A DNA stretch of 64,000 nucleotides from Meira nashicola (GCA_001600355.1 BCJU01000003.1:124001-188000), one strand, 5' to 3'. Positions 39,842 to 49,082 are shown, counted from the stretch's first letter. Numbers and translations are program-made. The notes: generated by a model from the letters alone, not told the origin.

Positions 39842-40870
39842 ATGAACTTCTCTGACAATAGAATGTATCTATGTTACAATCTTATTTTGACATCATTCTT
39901 TATCCTTCTGGCTGATGCAACACCAATGAACCAAGGCTCACCAAACTCGCCAAGACACAATATACCTCCAATCAAAAACACGATCTGGGACGAGTTACAG
40001 CCTTTGGATGACGTTCCTCCATACTACCTTCGAACACCAAGTCCACCAGAATGGGAAAATTCTTTACATAGAGAAAGTGAAATTGCAACTATAATTCATA
40101 CCACACAGTCTGAACTACCTCGAAAAGATATACGTTCTGTGTCAAATCAGCTCTCTGATAGCAGTAGCAAGCCAAATTCGAAAGATCAAGAAGTACTTTT
40201 ATCATCTTTGACGAAGGTAAGATTCTAATCACTACATCAAAGAACATTAATTGACGAGAATAATTCTTTTCGTATCTTCGTTCTAGTCACAAATAAAACA
40301 TAAGAGACAATATAGTAAATTGAAATCGGTAAGAGGAATCAATGTCATACATGTGTCTATAAATTAAAGTTTCGTTCTCTCTCAGGATCCAGTGAAATAT
40401 GAAGCGTATAAAGCAATGAGGAGGGCTCAACGTAAATCAACTTTTGCAGAGGTATACATTCATCTATAAGGTTAAACATTACAGTATTCATTATTTACCT
40501 TTATCCTTCTTTTACACATTCTAGATGTCTCAAATCCAAAAAGATGAATTCCGTGCTAAAAAAAAGAGAAAGATCTGTTCAATATAGAAAAAGATATAAA
40601 GGGTGAGCAGGTTCTAATTCAAAATGCGCATGAACAATTTAATTGATTATTTCTTATTTCATAAATGATTGAAGAACACAAAAGGTGAATTTCAGAATGC
40701 ATTACCATCAAAAGGTAGAACAAGGTATAGCAACGGAAGCAGACACTAAACGATATAAAGACATTTTAGCAAGAGATAGAAAATATCAGCAAGAATCAAG
40801 GAAACGTAAAATATTAAAGGAAACAACAGATTTTATTCCTAAAAAACGTCGTTCAAAAGGTAACAAATAA
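39842..40870 (+). pseudogene. Array member 3: five-exon secreted basic protein with a one-base frameshift
   Basis: Exons read as 39842-40216, 40287-40328, 40386-40451, 40525-40602 and about 40696-40870. The signal peptide (MYLCYNLILTSFFILLADA) leads to TIWDELQPLDDVPP, matching the W-D-x-L-x-P-L type of members 2 and 14, followed by SPPEWENSLHRES. Exon 4 begins SQIQKDEFRAKK and then hits a run of eight A (40558-40565). The frame that matches the paralogues continues only if the run is one base shorter, and only then does the exit phase fit exon 5 (MHYHQKVEQGIATEAD). As written the protein would truncate. Gene decay or a homopolymer error are both possible. Confidence 0.6.
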
Positions 40871-41026
40871 CGTGGAAAATATGTATAGCCATGTAAATGT
40901 GGTCTTTCTTGCATTGCATGTAGGCAGTTTTAATACGCAAGAAAGTCTATTTTCAGTGTACAATTATTATCTTTTGCGTAAGGAGAACGTACACTTAAGC
41001 CAAGTCTAGGTAGCTGCGTATCCCAT

Positions 41027-41032
41027 CGGGGC
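41027..41032 (+). promoter_or_regulatory. CGGGGC element before the 41126 gene
   Basis: CGGGGCTAAT, 94 bases before the start codon. Confidence 0.55.
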
Positions 41033-41125
41033 TAATCTTTCTTAATTCCCTCTCAATATTATTTGTTTATGTTACAACCTTTTTTTAAGCCACAATCTAC
41101 CACTCACTTATTATTCTTTCTTTTC

Positions 41126-41985
41126 ATGATGAAAAAGATGACCTTTTGGATCTTCTATTCTATTCTTTTAATAAAATTTATCCATGCTGTTCAGCTAGAC
41201 GTTGATTTAAATGAACCTCTTTTGCATGGAGAAGAAGATATGTGGCCTATAGCATCACGATCCAATCCAAGTATTACTAATAATCCAAATACCGCAAGAG
41301 AATCAAACGTACCTCCTAAGCAAGCAAAAGGCCCTAAAGTGAGAACAGAAGAGGAAAAAGCTAAAAGGGTAAGTATGTTCATTCCACATAGAGTATTTCA
41401 GCTATCACTCACATCTCTATCATTTTGTCTTCCAGAAAGTTCATAACCAGAATTGGTCGAAAAAATTGAAGGCTGCGAGTTTGCATCACTAACATCTTAA
41501 GCATTATATAATTCTTGACGAAGTTCTTTCATCTAGGATCCCATTAAGTATCGAGCTTACCTTACAAAGAAGAATGCTTATGCGGTAAAACGTAGAAGAG
41601 AGGTGAGTGTAACGTAAAAAAGTGTGACAAACACTTTGATTAACAAAATTAATCTGCCTTACACAGATGGACGCAGAAAAATATAAAGCTTACGTTGAAC
41701 GTCGAATTGAATATCAAAGTAGATATCATGAGAAAAAGAAGAGTCTGTGAGTTGAAAAAAGATACTACACCTCAATCATTTCCTTACTCTATCCTCCTTT
41801 CTACATAAAGTTACCCGAACTTTCGTCTTCCGAGTCATAGAGCTGTTATACGCGAAAAAGCTCAACAAGATAATGCAACAGAAGAAGATATTAGAAGGTA
41901 TAAAACCTTATTGGATGCTAATAAAGCCTATCAATCTCGTAAATGGAAAAAGAAAGTTCAAGAAGCACAACGAAAAGACCGATAG
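41126..41985 (+). CDS. Array member 4: five-exon secreted DLNxP protein
   Basis: Intact five-exon member of about 200 residues: 41126-41368, 41436-41474, 41537-41602, 41667-41746 and 41811-41985. All phases match. Intron 2 (41475-41536) starts with GC (GCGAGT), a GC-AG intron; intron 4 uses an AAG acceptor. The signal peptide ends near IHA, and LDVDLNEPLL places DLNEP at residues 27-31. Further exons encode KVHNQNWSKKLKA, DPIKYRAYLTKKNAYAVKRR, KYKAYVERRIEYQ and the C-terminal block NATEEDIRRYKTLLDANKAYQ with a basic end. It is the only fully readable example of the exon-rich gene form. Confidence 0.7.
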
Positions 41986-42056
41986 AAAGTAGAGTACTAT
42001 TAAAATAAGCCATCACAACCTGTTTATTAATAGTATAAAACGCAAGCTGTACAATC

Positions 42057-42062
42057 AGGGGC
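42057..42062 (+). promoter_or_regulatory. AGGGGC element before the 42142 gene
   Basis: AGGGGCTAAA, one base off CGGGGC, 80 bases before the start codon. Confidence 0.45.
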
Positions 42063-42141
42063 TAAATTTGTTGCGTAGGCCTACAATATATACACACTTA
42101 TATTTCTTACTCTTTTCTATTAACGATGATGATCTATTCTC

Positions 42142-42702
42142 ATGTTGATCTCATTCATTACTGTTGTCTTTCTATTCTACTCACTGCAACGAATAAATTC
42201 AGTCCATTTAGACTTTGACTTAAATCAACCAGCTCAAGTCTTTTTGGATTTTGATTTAAATCAACCTGTTTCACCAGAAAGTCCAAATGAAGTAGTCGGA
42301 CAAGCCGAGAGAGGTGGTGAAACAATAAAAGCTACAAATACAAAAACAAAAACAAGATATGAAACCCATAAAAGATATTTAAAACTTCTAAAAACAAGAC
42401 CTGAAAAATATGATCATTATTTAACAAATAAACGTGCAACTAAAAAAGTTTGGTTTGAAAATTTAAATGATGAAGCTAAAAAAAGACATCGAGAAAAAAG
42501 TGCTTTACGTCATAAGAAATGGCTCAAAGGTAAAAGAGAGAAAGATCCTACTTTCCGTCTACCAGATAAAGTAGGAGAATTACGTAAACGTCTTCGTGAA
42601 GGAGTTGGAACTAAAGAAGATTTTGAAAAGCATAAGGCTCTGTCGGACTATAATAGGGAATATAAACGGAGAAGAAAACAGCAACAGCAACAACAACAAT
42701 AG
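42142..42702 (+). CDS. Array member 5: secreted protein with two DLNQP motifs
   Basis: Intronless, 186 residues. The signal peptide (ISFITVVFLFYSLQRINSV) is followed by two near-identical LDFDLNQP units, with DLNQP at 26-30 and 38-42. The basic body has ETHKRYLKLLKTRPEKYDHY, FENLNDEAKKRHREKSALR, KDPTFRLPDKVGELRKRLRE and GTKEDFEKHKAL, ending in an Arg/Lys stretch and a poly-Gln run of about eight residues. It fits a secreted, potentially nuclear protein. The internal duplication of the motif argues that this motif is functional. Confidence 0.75.
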   Translation: MLISFITVVFLFYSLQRINSVHLDFDLNQPAQVFLDFDLNQPVSPESPNEVVGQAERGGETIKATNTKTKTRYETHKRYLKLLKTRPEKYDHYLTNKRATKKVWFENLNDEAKKRHREKSALRHKKWLKGKREKDPTFRLPDKVGELRKRLREGVGTKEDFEKHKALSDYNREYKRRRKQQQQQQQ

Positions 42703-42714
42703 AGTATTTCATTT

Positions 42715-42720
42715 CGGGGC
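42715..42720 (+). promoter_or_regulatory. CGGGGC element before the 42807 gene
   Basis: TTTCGGGGCTAT, 87 bases before the start codon. Confidence 0.55.
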
Positions 42721-42806
42721 TATCTCGATCATTGCTTTATTATGTTTGCTATAAGATCCCTTCTTTGATAATTTCTGTCTTTATTCTTTAACCACGATCT
42801 AAACAC

Positions 42807-43439
42807 ATGTTTTCCTTCAGTTTTCATCTTGTCTTTACACTTTTTATTTTTGTCCAACTCAGAACGATTTATTCAGCGCACGACTTGAGCAAATCAGCGA
42901 GCCATGTTATAGATTTTGACTTAAATCAACCTGCTGAACAGGACGAAGAGATTATAACAACTCTAATGGTAGGAACTGTGCCAAACAATTCAGTTGTTCA
43001 AACTGCTGGAAGTGATGTAACCCAACAACAATCAAGCAAAAAACAAAAAACAATTAAGGATAGAGAAAAAACCAGAATGAACAATCGACGACATGTTGAA
43101 AATTTACGTTTACATCCTAAATCTTTTGCTGAATTTAAAGCAAGAAGAAATCAAATTGCAAAAGCGAGATTTGAAAGTCTAAGTAAAATTGATCAAGAAG
43201 AATTTCGAGCAAAAGAAAGTATACGTTATAAAGAATACATAAAACTTAAAAAAGCTTTAAATCCAAATTTTCAAAAGATTGATAATCGAAAAGAACTACG
43301 TAAAAAGATAAAAGAAGGTAATCCAACTAAAGAAGAATTAAGACAGTTTGAAGAACTTAAAGCGAAAGATAGAAAAAGATCGAAAGAACAATGGGAAGCA
43401 GGAAAGAAGAGAAACCAAAAGCGACGCAAATCAAACTAG
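42807..43439 (+). CDS. Array member 6: secreted DLNQP protein
   Basis: Intronless, 210 residues. The signal peptide (FSFHLVFTLFIFVQLRTIYSA) is followed by a 14-residue spacer and VIDFDLNQPAE (38-42). The body contains RRHVENLRLHPKSFAEFKARR, FESLSKIDQEEFRAKESIRYKEY, NPNFQKIDNRKELRKKIKE, the block NPTKEELRQFEELKAKDRKR and a C-terminal basic cluster (KKRNQKRRKSN) that could act as a nuclear localisation signal. Same orientation and spacing as its neighbours. Confidence 0.75.
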   Translation: MFSFSFHLVFTLFIFVQLRTIYSAHDLSKSASHVIDFDLNQPAEQDEEIITTLMVGTVPNNSVVQTAGSDVTQQQSSKKQKTIKDREKTRMNNRRHVENLRLHPKSFAEFKARRNQIAKARFESLSKIDQEEFRAKESIRYKEYIKLKKALNPNFQKIDNRKELRKKIKEGNPTKEELRQFEELKAKDRKRSKEQWEAGKKRNQKRRKSN

Positions 43440-43495
43440 AGATGGTTAAATTTGTATACGGTACTTATATACAATTCGTGGAACTTATCTCCTTT

Positions 43496-43501
43496 CGGGG
43501 C
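43496..43501 (+). promoter_or_regulatory. CGGGGC element before the 43583 gene
   Basis: TTTCGGGGCTAAT, 82 bases before the start codon. Confidence 0.55.
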
Positions 43502-43582
43502 TAATTTTGCATTTTTGCCATTCTATAATGAAACGCAAAATAAATCTTCCTTTAATTTTCATTGCAACGATCATCTGAACTC

Positions 43583-44182
43583 ATGATATCATCTAATCTC
43601 CTCTTCATTTTTCTGACTTGTACAATCATTACCGTTCATTCGATGATCGATTTAAACCAACCAGCTGAAGATGTTGTTGAATTAGACCTAAATAAACCAA
43701 TTGAGCATACAGAAGAAGCATTGATAGCTCCAATGGTAGGAACGACATATGATTCTAAGGAAGATGAGACACATCTATTGATGGTAAAGCAAAAGAAAGT
43801 CAGGGATAAGGCTAAAGCAAAACAACATAATCAAACTTATAGGGCTAAAATACTTCGAAATCCAAAAGATTATGAACTTTTCAAAGCAAGACATCGACAG
43901 TTAGAAAACGAGAAGAACGCAAATTTAACTACAGCCGAACGAGAACAGAAAAACTTGAAGCGTAGACTACGTTATAAAGAACGGATGGATATTCAAAAAG
44001 CGCAAGATCCTAATTTTCGTACTAGAGATAAAGATAAGAGGTCAGAATTAAGAAAAAGAGTAAGAGAAGGAAAAGCGACAAAGGAAGATTTAGTGAAATA
44101 TGCTGAATTAAAGAAGAAGGATAGTATTCGATTTAAAAATCGATATAATATGACTAAACCCTCAGCTGAACCAAATTCATAG
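43583..44182 (+). CDS. Array member 7: secreted protein with two DLNxP motifs
   Basis: Intronless, 199 residues from the ATG at 43583. The signal peptide is NLLFIFLTCTIITVHS. MIDLNQPAE (DLNQP 23-27) and VVELDLNKPIE (DLNKP 35-39) follow in tandem; the second also reads VxLxL. The body has YRAKILRNPKDYELFKARH, AEREQKNLKRRLRYKER, the block LRKRVREGKATKEDLVKYAEL and a short Asn/Ser/Pro end with fewer basic residues than its siblings. Confidence 0.75.
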   Translation: MISSNLLFIFLTCTIITVHSMIDLNQPAEDVVELDLNKPIEHTEEALIAPMVGTTYDSKEDETHLLMVKQKKVRDKAKAKQHNQTYRAKILRNPKDYELFKARHRQLENEKNANLTTAEREQKNLKRRLRYKERMDIQKAQDPNFRTRDKDKRSELRKRVREGKATKEDLVKYAELKKKDSIRFKNRYNMTKPSAEPNS

Positions 44183-44205
44183 TTTATTGGTCAATAGCAC
44201 TTGCA

Positions 44206-44211
44206 CGGGGC
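44206..44211 (+). promoter_or_regulatory. CGGGGC element before the 44294 gene
   Basis: CACGGGGCTAC, 83 bases before the start codon. Confidence 0.55.
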
Positions 44212-44293
44212 TACTTGTGTGAGGCGCAAAAAATATACTCATCATATAGTACACATATCCACATCTTTTTGCTTCTTACAGCGAACCCTATTC

Positions 44294-44968
44294 ATGCTTT
44301 CATTCTACTTTGTATTTGTTTTGTTCTATTTGTTCTCTTCATTATATCATGCATTGGCAGCTGGATTAGATATCGATCTTAATCAACCAGCCTCTCCGGT
44401 GGATGAAGAAACAACGTCAGAGATGATGAATGTGAGTAGCTACTTCCTTTCAAGATGATCAAAAAAGTACTACTGACCCTTTTCTTCCTAATAGCCTGTA
44501 GATCAAAATAATCCTCCTAATCAGCCTAAAGCAAAAAAGCAAGTTGACCGAACAAAAGCGAACGAAGCAAATAGGAGATATTACTATAACCTTAAGAAGA
44601 ATCTTTACAAGTATGAAATTTATCAAAAGAAACAAGCTACATATAAAGCTACAAGATTTCAGCATCTTCCTAAAGAACAACAAGATCAGGAACGCAGAAA
44701 AATATTCTTACGAAAAAAAGCTTACGATAAACGTAAAAAAGAAGAGAATCCTGATTTCAAAAGGAAGGATAAACGAACGGAATTAAGACAGCGTGTCTTT
44801 GATGGTATTGCAACAGATGAAGATATGAAACAATTTCGTATATTATGTGAAAAGAATTTAGCAGCTGTCAATAAACATCTATCTCGTTCAGGCAAAGCTA
44901 AAAAGCAAGATTCAACTCCATCAAAGGAGGATCAACGACATGCTAAAAAACGCCGAACTGGAAGATAG
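44294..44968 (+). CDS. Array member 8: two-exon secreted DLNQP protein
   Basis: Exons 44294-44431 and 44495-44968 (GTGAGT..TAG, phase 0), about 203 residues. Exon 1 encodes the signal peptide (FYFVFVLFYLFSSLYHALA), GLDIDLNQPASP (DLNQP 28-32) and ETTSEMMN. Exon 2 encodes the basic body: RRYYYNLKKNLYKYEIYQKK, ENPDFKRKDKRTELRQRVFD, GIATDEDMKQFRILCEKN and a Lys/Arg-rich end (KKRRTGR). The intron separates the motif exon from the body exon exactly as in members 9-13. Confidence 0.75.
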
Positions 44969-45033
44969 GCTGTATGATTAACATGAGAAATATATTATTA
45001 GGTAGAGAATATAAACGCAAAAGCATGTAATTT

Positions 45034-45039
45034 CGGGGT
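45034..45039 (+). promoter_or_regulatory. CGGGGT element before the 45121 gene
   Basis: TTTCGGGGTTAT, last base changed, 82 bases before the start codon. Confidence 0.45.
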
Positions 45040-45120
45040 TATTTCACAGCATTATTGTCGTTCATAAATACATAATTAACTAAAATCTTCTTTTATCACT
45101 TCCTGCCACACTTTCCCTCA

Positions 45121-45825
45121 ATGTTGTTGTACAACTTGATATTATTATATCTTTTCGCATCATGTCTACTTGGTCAAACATTTGACTTAAATCAACCAAC
45201 TTCACCTGTAGAAGATTGGCCAACATCCGAAATGATAAAAGTGAGTGAAATTCACAAGGTGTTGTAGAAAAAGATAAACTTACAAGTCTTTTTACCTCTA
45301 TAGTCAACTGATCAAATAATTCCAACACAAAATTCTCATACAGTCCAAGTTGAAGCCTCTAAACAAATAGCTCGGAAACGGCAAAAGAATGTTGAAGCTG
45401 AGCGGATTAGATCAAAACGATATTATGAAAAAGTTAAAAGTCAAACTAAAGTATACACAAAATATTTAACAAGAAAACAAGAAAATAAAATTAAAAGATT
45501 TAAAAAATTAAGCGAAACAGAAAAAACTGAATATCGTAAGAAACATGCAAAGGAAAGTCGTGAACACTTGAAACGAAGACTTGAAAAAGATCCAACTTAT
45601 AAAAGAACCGATGCAAGAAACGATCTACGTAAACGTGTGCGTGATGGTATCGCAACTGAAGAAGATATGAAAAAGTATCATGAATTAGGAATTAAAAATA
45701 GAGCTTCTAAGGAAAAGAGTAGGTTAGCGAAAAAGAAGAGAGAAGGTGCAGAGCTCGGTTCTGTATCTGAGAAAAGACAAAAAACAAAAAGACGTCGTAT
45801 AAGCCAAGATGATACAAATGCATAA
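45121..45825 (+). CDS. Array member 9: two-exon secreted DLNQP protein
   Basis: Exons 45121-45240 and 45304-45825, about 213 residues, intron phase 0. The signal peptide (LLYNLILLYLFASCLLG) is followed at once by QTFDLNQPTSP (DLNQP 22-26) and EDWPTSEMIK. The body includes KRYYEKVKSQTKVYTKYLTR, FKKLSETEKTEYRKKHAKES, DPTYKRTDARNDLRKRVRD, GIATEEDMKKYHELGIKNRA and a C-terminal KRQKTKRRR cluster. The mature protein would start almost directly with the motif. Confidence 0.75.
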
Positions 45826-45886
45826 AACGTTCTGTATATAGAATACGCCGCGATAACAATTTACATCATAAACAAAGATACACATC

Positions 45887-45892
45887 TTGGGC
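45887..45892 (+). promoter_or_regulatory. Degenerate TTGGGC(TA) element before the 45974 gene
   Basis: CTTGGGCTAG keeps GGGCTA but loses CG; it lies 82 bases before the start codon, the same spacing as its neighbours. Confidence 0.3.
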
Positions 45893-45973
45893 TAGTTACA
45901 CATAAGAGTATTCAGTACTAATATCAAGGATCAAGTTTTTCCATTTCAAACCTCTTCTCCTTATCTAATAAAA

Positions 45974-46676
45974 ATGACATCGCTTCTCACTATATTCTTC
46001 CTTTTCCACTTATTTAATTCAATACAAGCTGTTGATCAGATGATTGATTTGAACCAGCCAGCTTCTCCAGCAGAGGATTGGCCAACGACAGAAATGCTAA
46101 GAGTGAGTTATATTCATAAAGTAGTGTCCAAAGAAAAAGTATAACGTAAAGCTTACAAACGATTTATTCACTTAGTCTACCGATCAGAGAGTTCCGATTG
46201 ATGTTCCGGGTATAAAGTTAGCTGAAAACTCCAAGGTAGTACATCAACAGACATCCAAAAGACTTTTAGCTCAGAGGATTAGACAAAATCGCTATTATCA
46301 AGAGCTTAAACAACGACCTGAAGATTATCAAAAGCTTGTAAAAAGAATGAGAGAAAATAAAGAAAAATGGATTAAAAGTATGACGAAAGAAGATAAAGCA
46401 GAATATCTTTCAAGACGCCGTAAAGAAGCACAAAGATATATAAAGAGAAAAAAAGAAGAAGATCCAAGATATAAAAAATATGATGCAAGGGATGAAATTC
46501 GTAAACGAGTTAGAGAAGGAAAAGCTACAGAAGAAGATTTACGAAAATATCGTGAATTACGAGAAAAGAATAATGCAAGTAGAAAAAGGAATCGATTAGC
46601 AAAGAAAGGGAAAGAAAGTGAATTCGAAGGGAATCAAACGACAAAAAGACGCAGGGAGGATACTAACGATGTATGA
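45974..46676 (+). CDS. Array member 10: two-exon secreted DLNQP protein
   Basis: Exons 45974-46102 and 46176-46676, about 209 residues. The signal peptide (LLTIFFLFHLFNSIQA) is followed by VDQMIDLNQPASP (DLNQP 25-29) and EDWPTTEMLR. Exon 2 carries NRYYQELKQRPEDYQKLVKR, MTKEDKAEYLSRRRKEAQRY, DPRYKKYDARDEIRKRVRE, GKATEEDLRKYRELREKNNA and TTKRRRED. This member and 46813 are the closest to each other at the N terminus (AVDQxIDLNxPASPAE), suggesting recent duplication. Confidence 0.75.
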
Positions 46677-46694
46677 AAGTGTATTTAAGCAGAT

Positions 46695-46700
46695 GCCCCG
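46695..46700 (-). promoter_or_regulatory. GCCCCG (inverted) element before the 46813 gene
   Basis: Reverse complement of CGGGGC, 113 bases before the start codon; the only array copy in inverted orientation. Confidence 0.45.
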
Positions 46701-46812
46701 AATTTGTCAACGATGAAACATATCTGCGGCTGATTGCGTGCATCGCTTTCATCCATAGACCTATTTTATAAGCAAATTCATACCACTCCTCTTCCCTTTC
46801 GAATATTCATCA

Positions 46813-47489
46813 ATGATGGTTTCGCTTTTCACTATTTTGTTGCTCTCATCTTTTTTATTCAATCTGATTTACGCCGTTGATCAAGACATTGATTTGAACC
46901 TACCAGCTTCTCCTGCAGAAGAATGGCCGACAGCAGAAATGTCAAGAGTGAGTTTTATTTGGCAAATCACTTTCTTCTTATATATTTATGATTTAGTCTA
47001 ATTCTTCTACAGCCTATCAATCAAGAAAGCACTTCAATCAACCAGAGTAAGACAAATGAAAAAAAGTTAAGAAGAGCAGCTACACAAAGAAGATATATAG
47101 AAGATATGAAAAAGAATCAACCCGAAAAACATAAAGCGTTGTTAAAGTATAAATCAGATTGGAGAACTAGTCGCTTTGAACAACTAGATGAAAAAGAAAA
47201 GAAAGAATATCGATTAGAAAGAGCACTAAAACAAAGAGCACTTATAGAACGTAAACGTAAAGATCCTAATTATAAAAGATTTGATTCAAGAACAGCTTTG
47301 CGTAAACGTATTAGCGAAGGTAAAGCGACAGAAGAAGATAAAGTAAAATATCGTATCTTATGTGAAAAGAATATTGCTTCGGTTAGAAAGTATCATAATA
47401 ACAAACGACTTCAAAAAACAAAACGCAAAAGTCAAACCCCACCAAATTCAGCCGAGGATGAGCCACCTACTAAAAAACATAGAACTTGA
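46813..47489 (+). CDS. Array member 11: two-exon secreted DLNLP protein
   Basis: Exons 46813-46947 and 47013-47489, about 203 residues. The signal peptide (FTILLLSSFLFNLIYA) is followed by VDQDIDLNLPASP (DLNLP 27-31; also I-x-L-x-L) and EEWPTAEMSR. Exon 2 has QRRYIEDMKKNQPEKHKALL, FEQLDEKEKKEYRLERALK, DPNYKRFDSRTALRKRISE, GKATEEDKVKYRILCEKN and a basic end (KRLQKTKRKS, then KKHRT). DLNL is the form closest to the original (L/F)DLN(L/F)xP definition of EAR. Confidence 0.75.
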
Positions 47490-47538
47490 TTAGGAGAGAA
47501 GAGTTGAAATGACCATACATAGCCACAAAAGCAATTCT

Positions 47539-47544
47539 CGGGGT
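47539..47544 (+). promoter_or_regulatory. CGGGGT element before the 47632 gene
   Basis: CTCGGGGTTTG, last base changed, 88 bases before the start codon. Confidence 0.45.
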
Positions 47545-47631
47545 TTGTTTACCTGGTTAAATTACCACCTTGATTTATGAAGACACAATTAAGATTTGTG
47601 TATTCTTTCCTGTTTTCCATATTAGCACTTG

Positions 47632-48256
47632 ATGTTGTTAACTGTTTTGATACAATCTCTTTTCATCTTATTATTCTATAAACCTTTCAATGTATTCGGA
47701 CAAACACTAGATCTCAACGAGCCTGCTTCTACAGACGAAGAATGGCCTGCAGCGGAAATGATGAAAGTAGGTTTAATTTCCTATATTGGGTTAAGCAAAA
47801 GATGCTGACGCACTCTCTTCTCTTCAGTCTATTGTTCAGATAGGTTCCCAAAGTGATAAAACTCCACTTAAGAAAGCAAAAGTGGAGACAAAAAAGCCAT
47901 CTAAATATAAACGCTATTATGACAATATTAAGAAGCATCCTGAGAGATACGCAAAATATTTAAAAGTTAGAAGAGCTAATAAAGTTAAGAAGTTTCATAG
48001 TTTAAATGAAAGTCAAAAAAATGAAATTCGAATACAAAAAGCAAAAGAACAAAAAGAATATATTCAACGTAAACAAGAAAAAGATCCTAAATTCGAACAA
48101 CATTTTCGAACGAAAGTTTTACGTGAACAGGTATATAAAGGTATTGCTACTAAAGAAGATTTGGAAAAATACGAAGATCTTAAAATGAAACAAGCGATAA
48201 GGAGTAGAGAATCAAGAAAGCGCAAAAGAGAAAGAAAAGAAAGAGAAAATAATTAA
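47632..48256 (+). CDS. Array member 12: two-exon secreted DLNEP protein
   Basis: Exons 47632-47766 and 47828-48256, about 187 residues; the donor is GTAGGT. The signal peptide (LIQSLFILLFYKPFNVFG) is followed by QTLDLNEPAS (DLNEP 27-31) and EEWPAAEMMK. The body has KRYYDNIKKHPERYAKYLK, FHSLNESQKNEIRIQKAKEQ, DPKFEQHFRTKVLREQVYK, GIATKEDLEKYEDLKMKQA and a dense basic end (RKRKRERKERENN). An unrelated ATG at 47577 opens another frame across the first exon and is treated as noise. Confidence 0.75.
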
Positions 48257-48288
48257 AAGTTAGCCATGAAAGTATACAGTAGTACCTT

Positions 48289-48294
48289 CGGGGA
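48289..48294 (+). promoter_or_regulatory. CGGGGA element before the 48405 gene
   Basis: TTCGGGGAGA, last base changed, 111 bases before the preferred start codon. Confidence 0.4.
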
Positions 48295-48404
48295 GACTTA
48301 TTAAAGACGAACAGTTTGTTTACCTTTCACCGCATTATCAACTTTAAAAGAAACACACAATGAACTTGAATGCACATTTTCTCTCTTTTCCACATTTATT
48401 CTTG

Positions 48405-49055
48405 ATGCTGTTAAAAGCCTTGCTATTTTTAACTATTTGCCTAGTCTATGTACGATGCCAAACTATCGACTTGAACGAGCCAGCTTCCCCTACTGCAGAA
48501 GATTGGCCCACGGCAGAAATGATAAAAGTAAGCTCTTAGTCGATGAATTCATTTTTAATTTATTCATTTTTTTTTCATCTTTCCTTATAGTCAGTTGATC
48601 AAAACAAAGTTTTATTCGATGACGACAATCTTTCTCATCAAAAATTAGAATATCAACTAAAATCCAACTCTCCGAATAATATTAGACGACGAAGAAATTA
48701 TCAAAACTTAAAAAAAGATCCGGTAAAATATAAAGCTTATTTAGAGCAAAAAGCGAAATACAAATACGACAAGTTTCATGAATCAGACGAAACGGAAAAA
48801 AACAAAGTTCGATTAAAAAGACGTAAAAGACAACAATTATATATTCATCGTAAACGAGAAAAAGATTTTACCTTTAAACAATTTGACGAAAGAACTGCTT
48901 TGCGTATACGTGTACGTGAAGGTAAAGCAACTAAAGAAGATATGGAAAAGTATAAAAAACTTAAAATAAAAGAAGCAACGAGGATGAGAGAATCAAAAAA
49001 ACGTAAAAAAGAAGAGAAAGATACGAATAATATTCGAAAGAATGCCAAAGATTAA
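48405..49055 (+). CDS. Array member 13: two-exon secreted DLNEP protein
   Basis: Exons 48405-48527 and 48591-49055, about 195 residues; an in-frame ATG at 48360 would add 15 residues, but 48405 gives a signal peptide like the siblings (MLLKALLFLTICLVYVRC). QTIDLNEPASP (DLNEP 22-26) and EDWPTAEMIK follow. The body includes RRNYQNLKKDPVKYKAYLEQ, FHESDETEKNKVRLKRRKR, TFKQFDERTALRIRVRE, GKATKEDMEKYKKLKIKEA and a basic end. The last regular DLNxP gene; a family remnant follows 27 bases downstream. Confidence 0.75.
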
Positions 49056-49082
49056 CATTGATGGAAAAATACATGAAGACAA

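Noticed and set aside
47577..47631. Upstream ATG with hydrophobic codons before member 12
   Set aside because: It is in a different frame from the DLNEP exon and soon stops; the in-frame ATG at 47632 fits the sibling genes.
41126..48527. Calling the array motif a strict DLNxxP EAR motif
   Set aside because: The Pro follows DLN after one residue (DLNQP), not two. Only the 22069 protein has an exact DLNxxP and the 1565/2334 pair an exact LxLxL. The array motif is therefore described as EAR-like.
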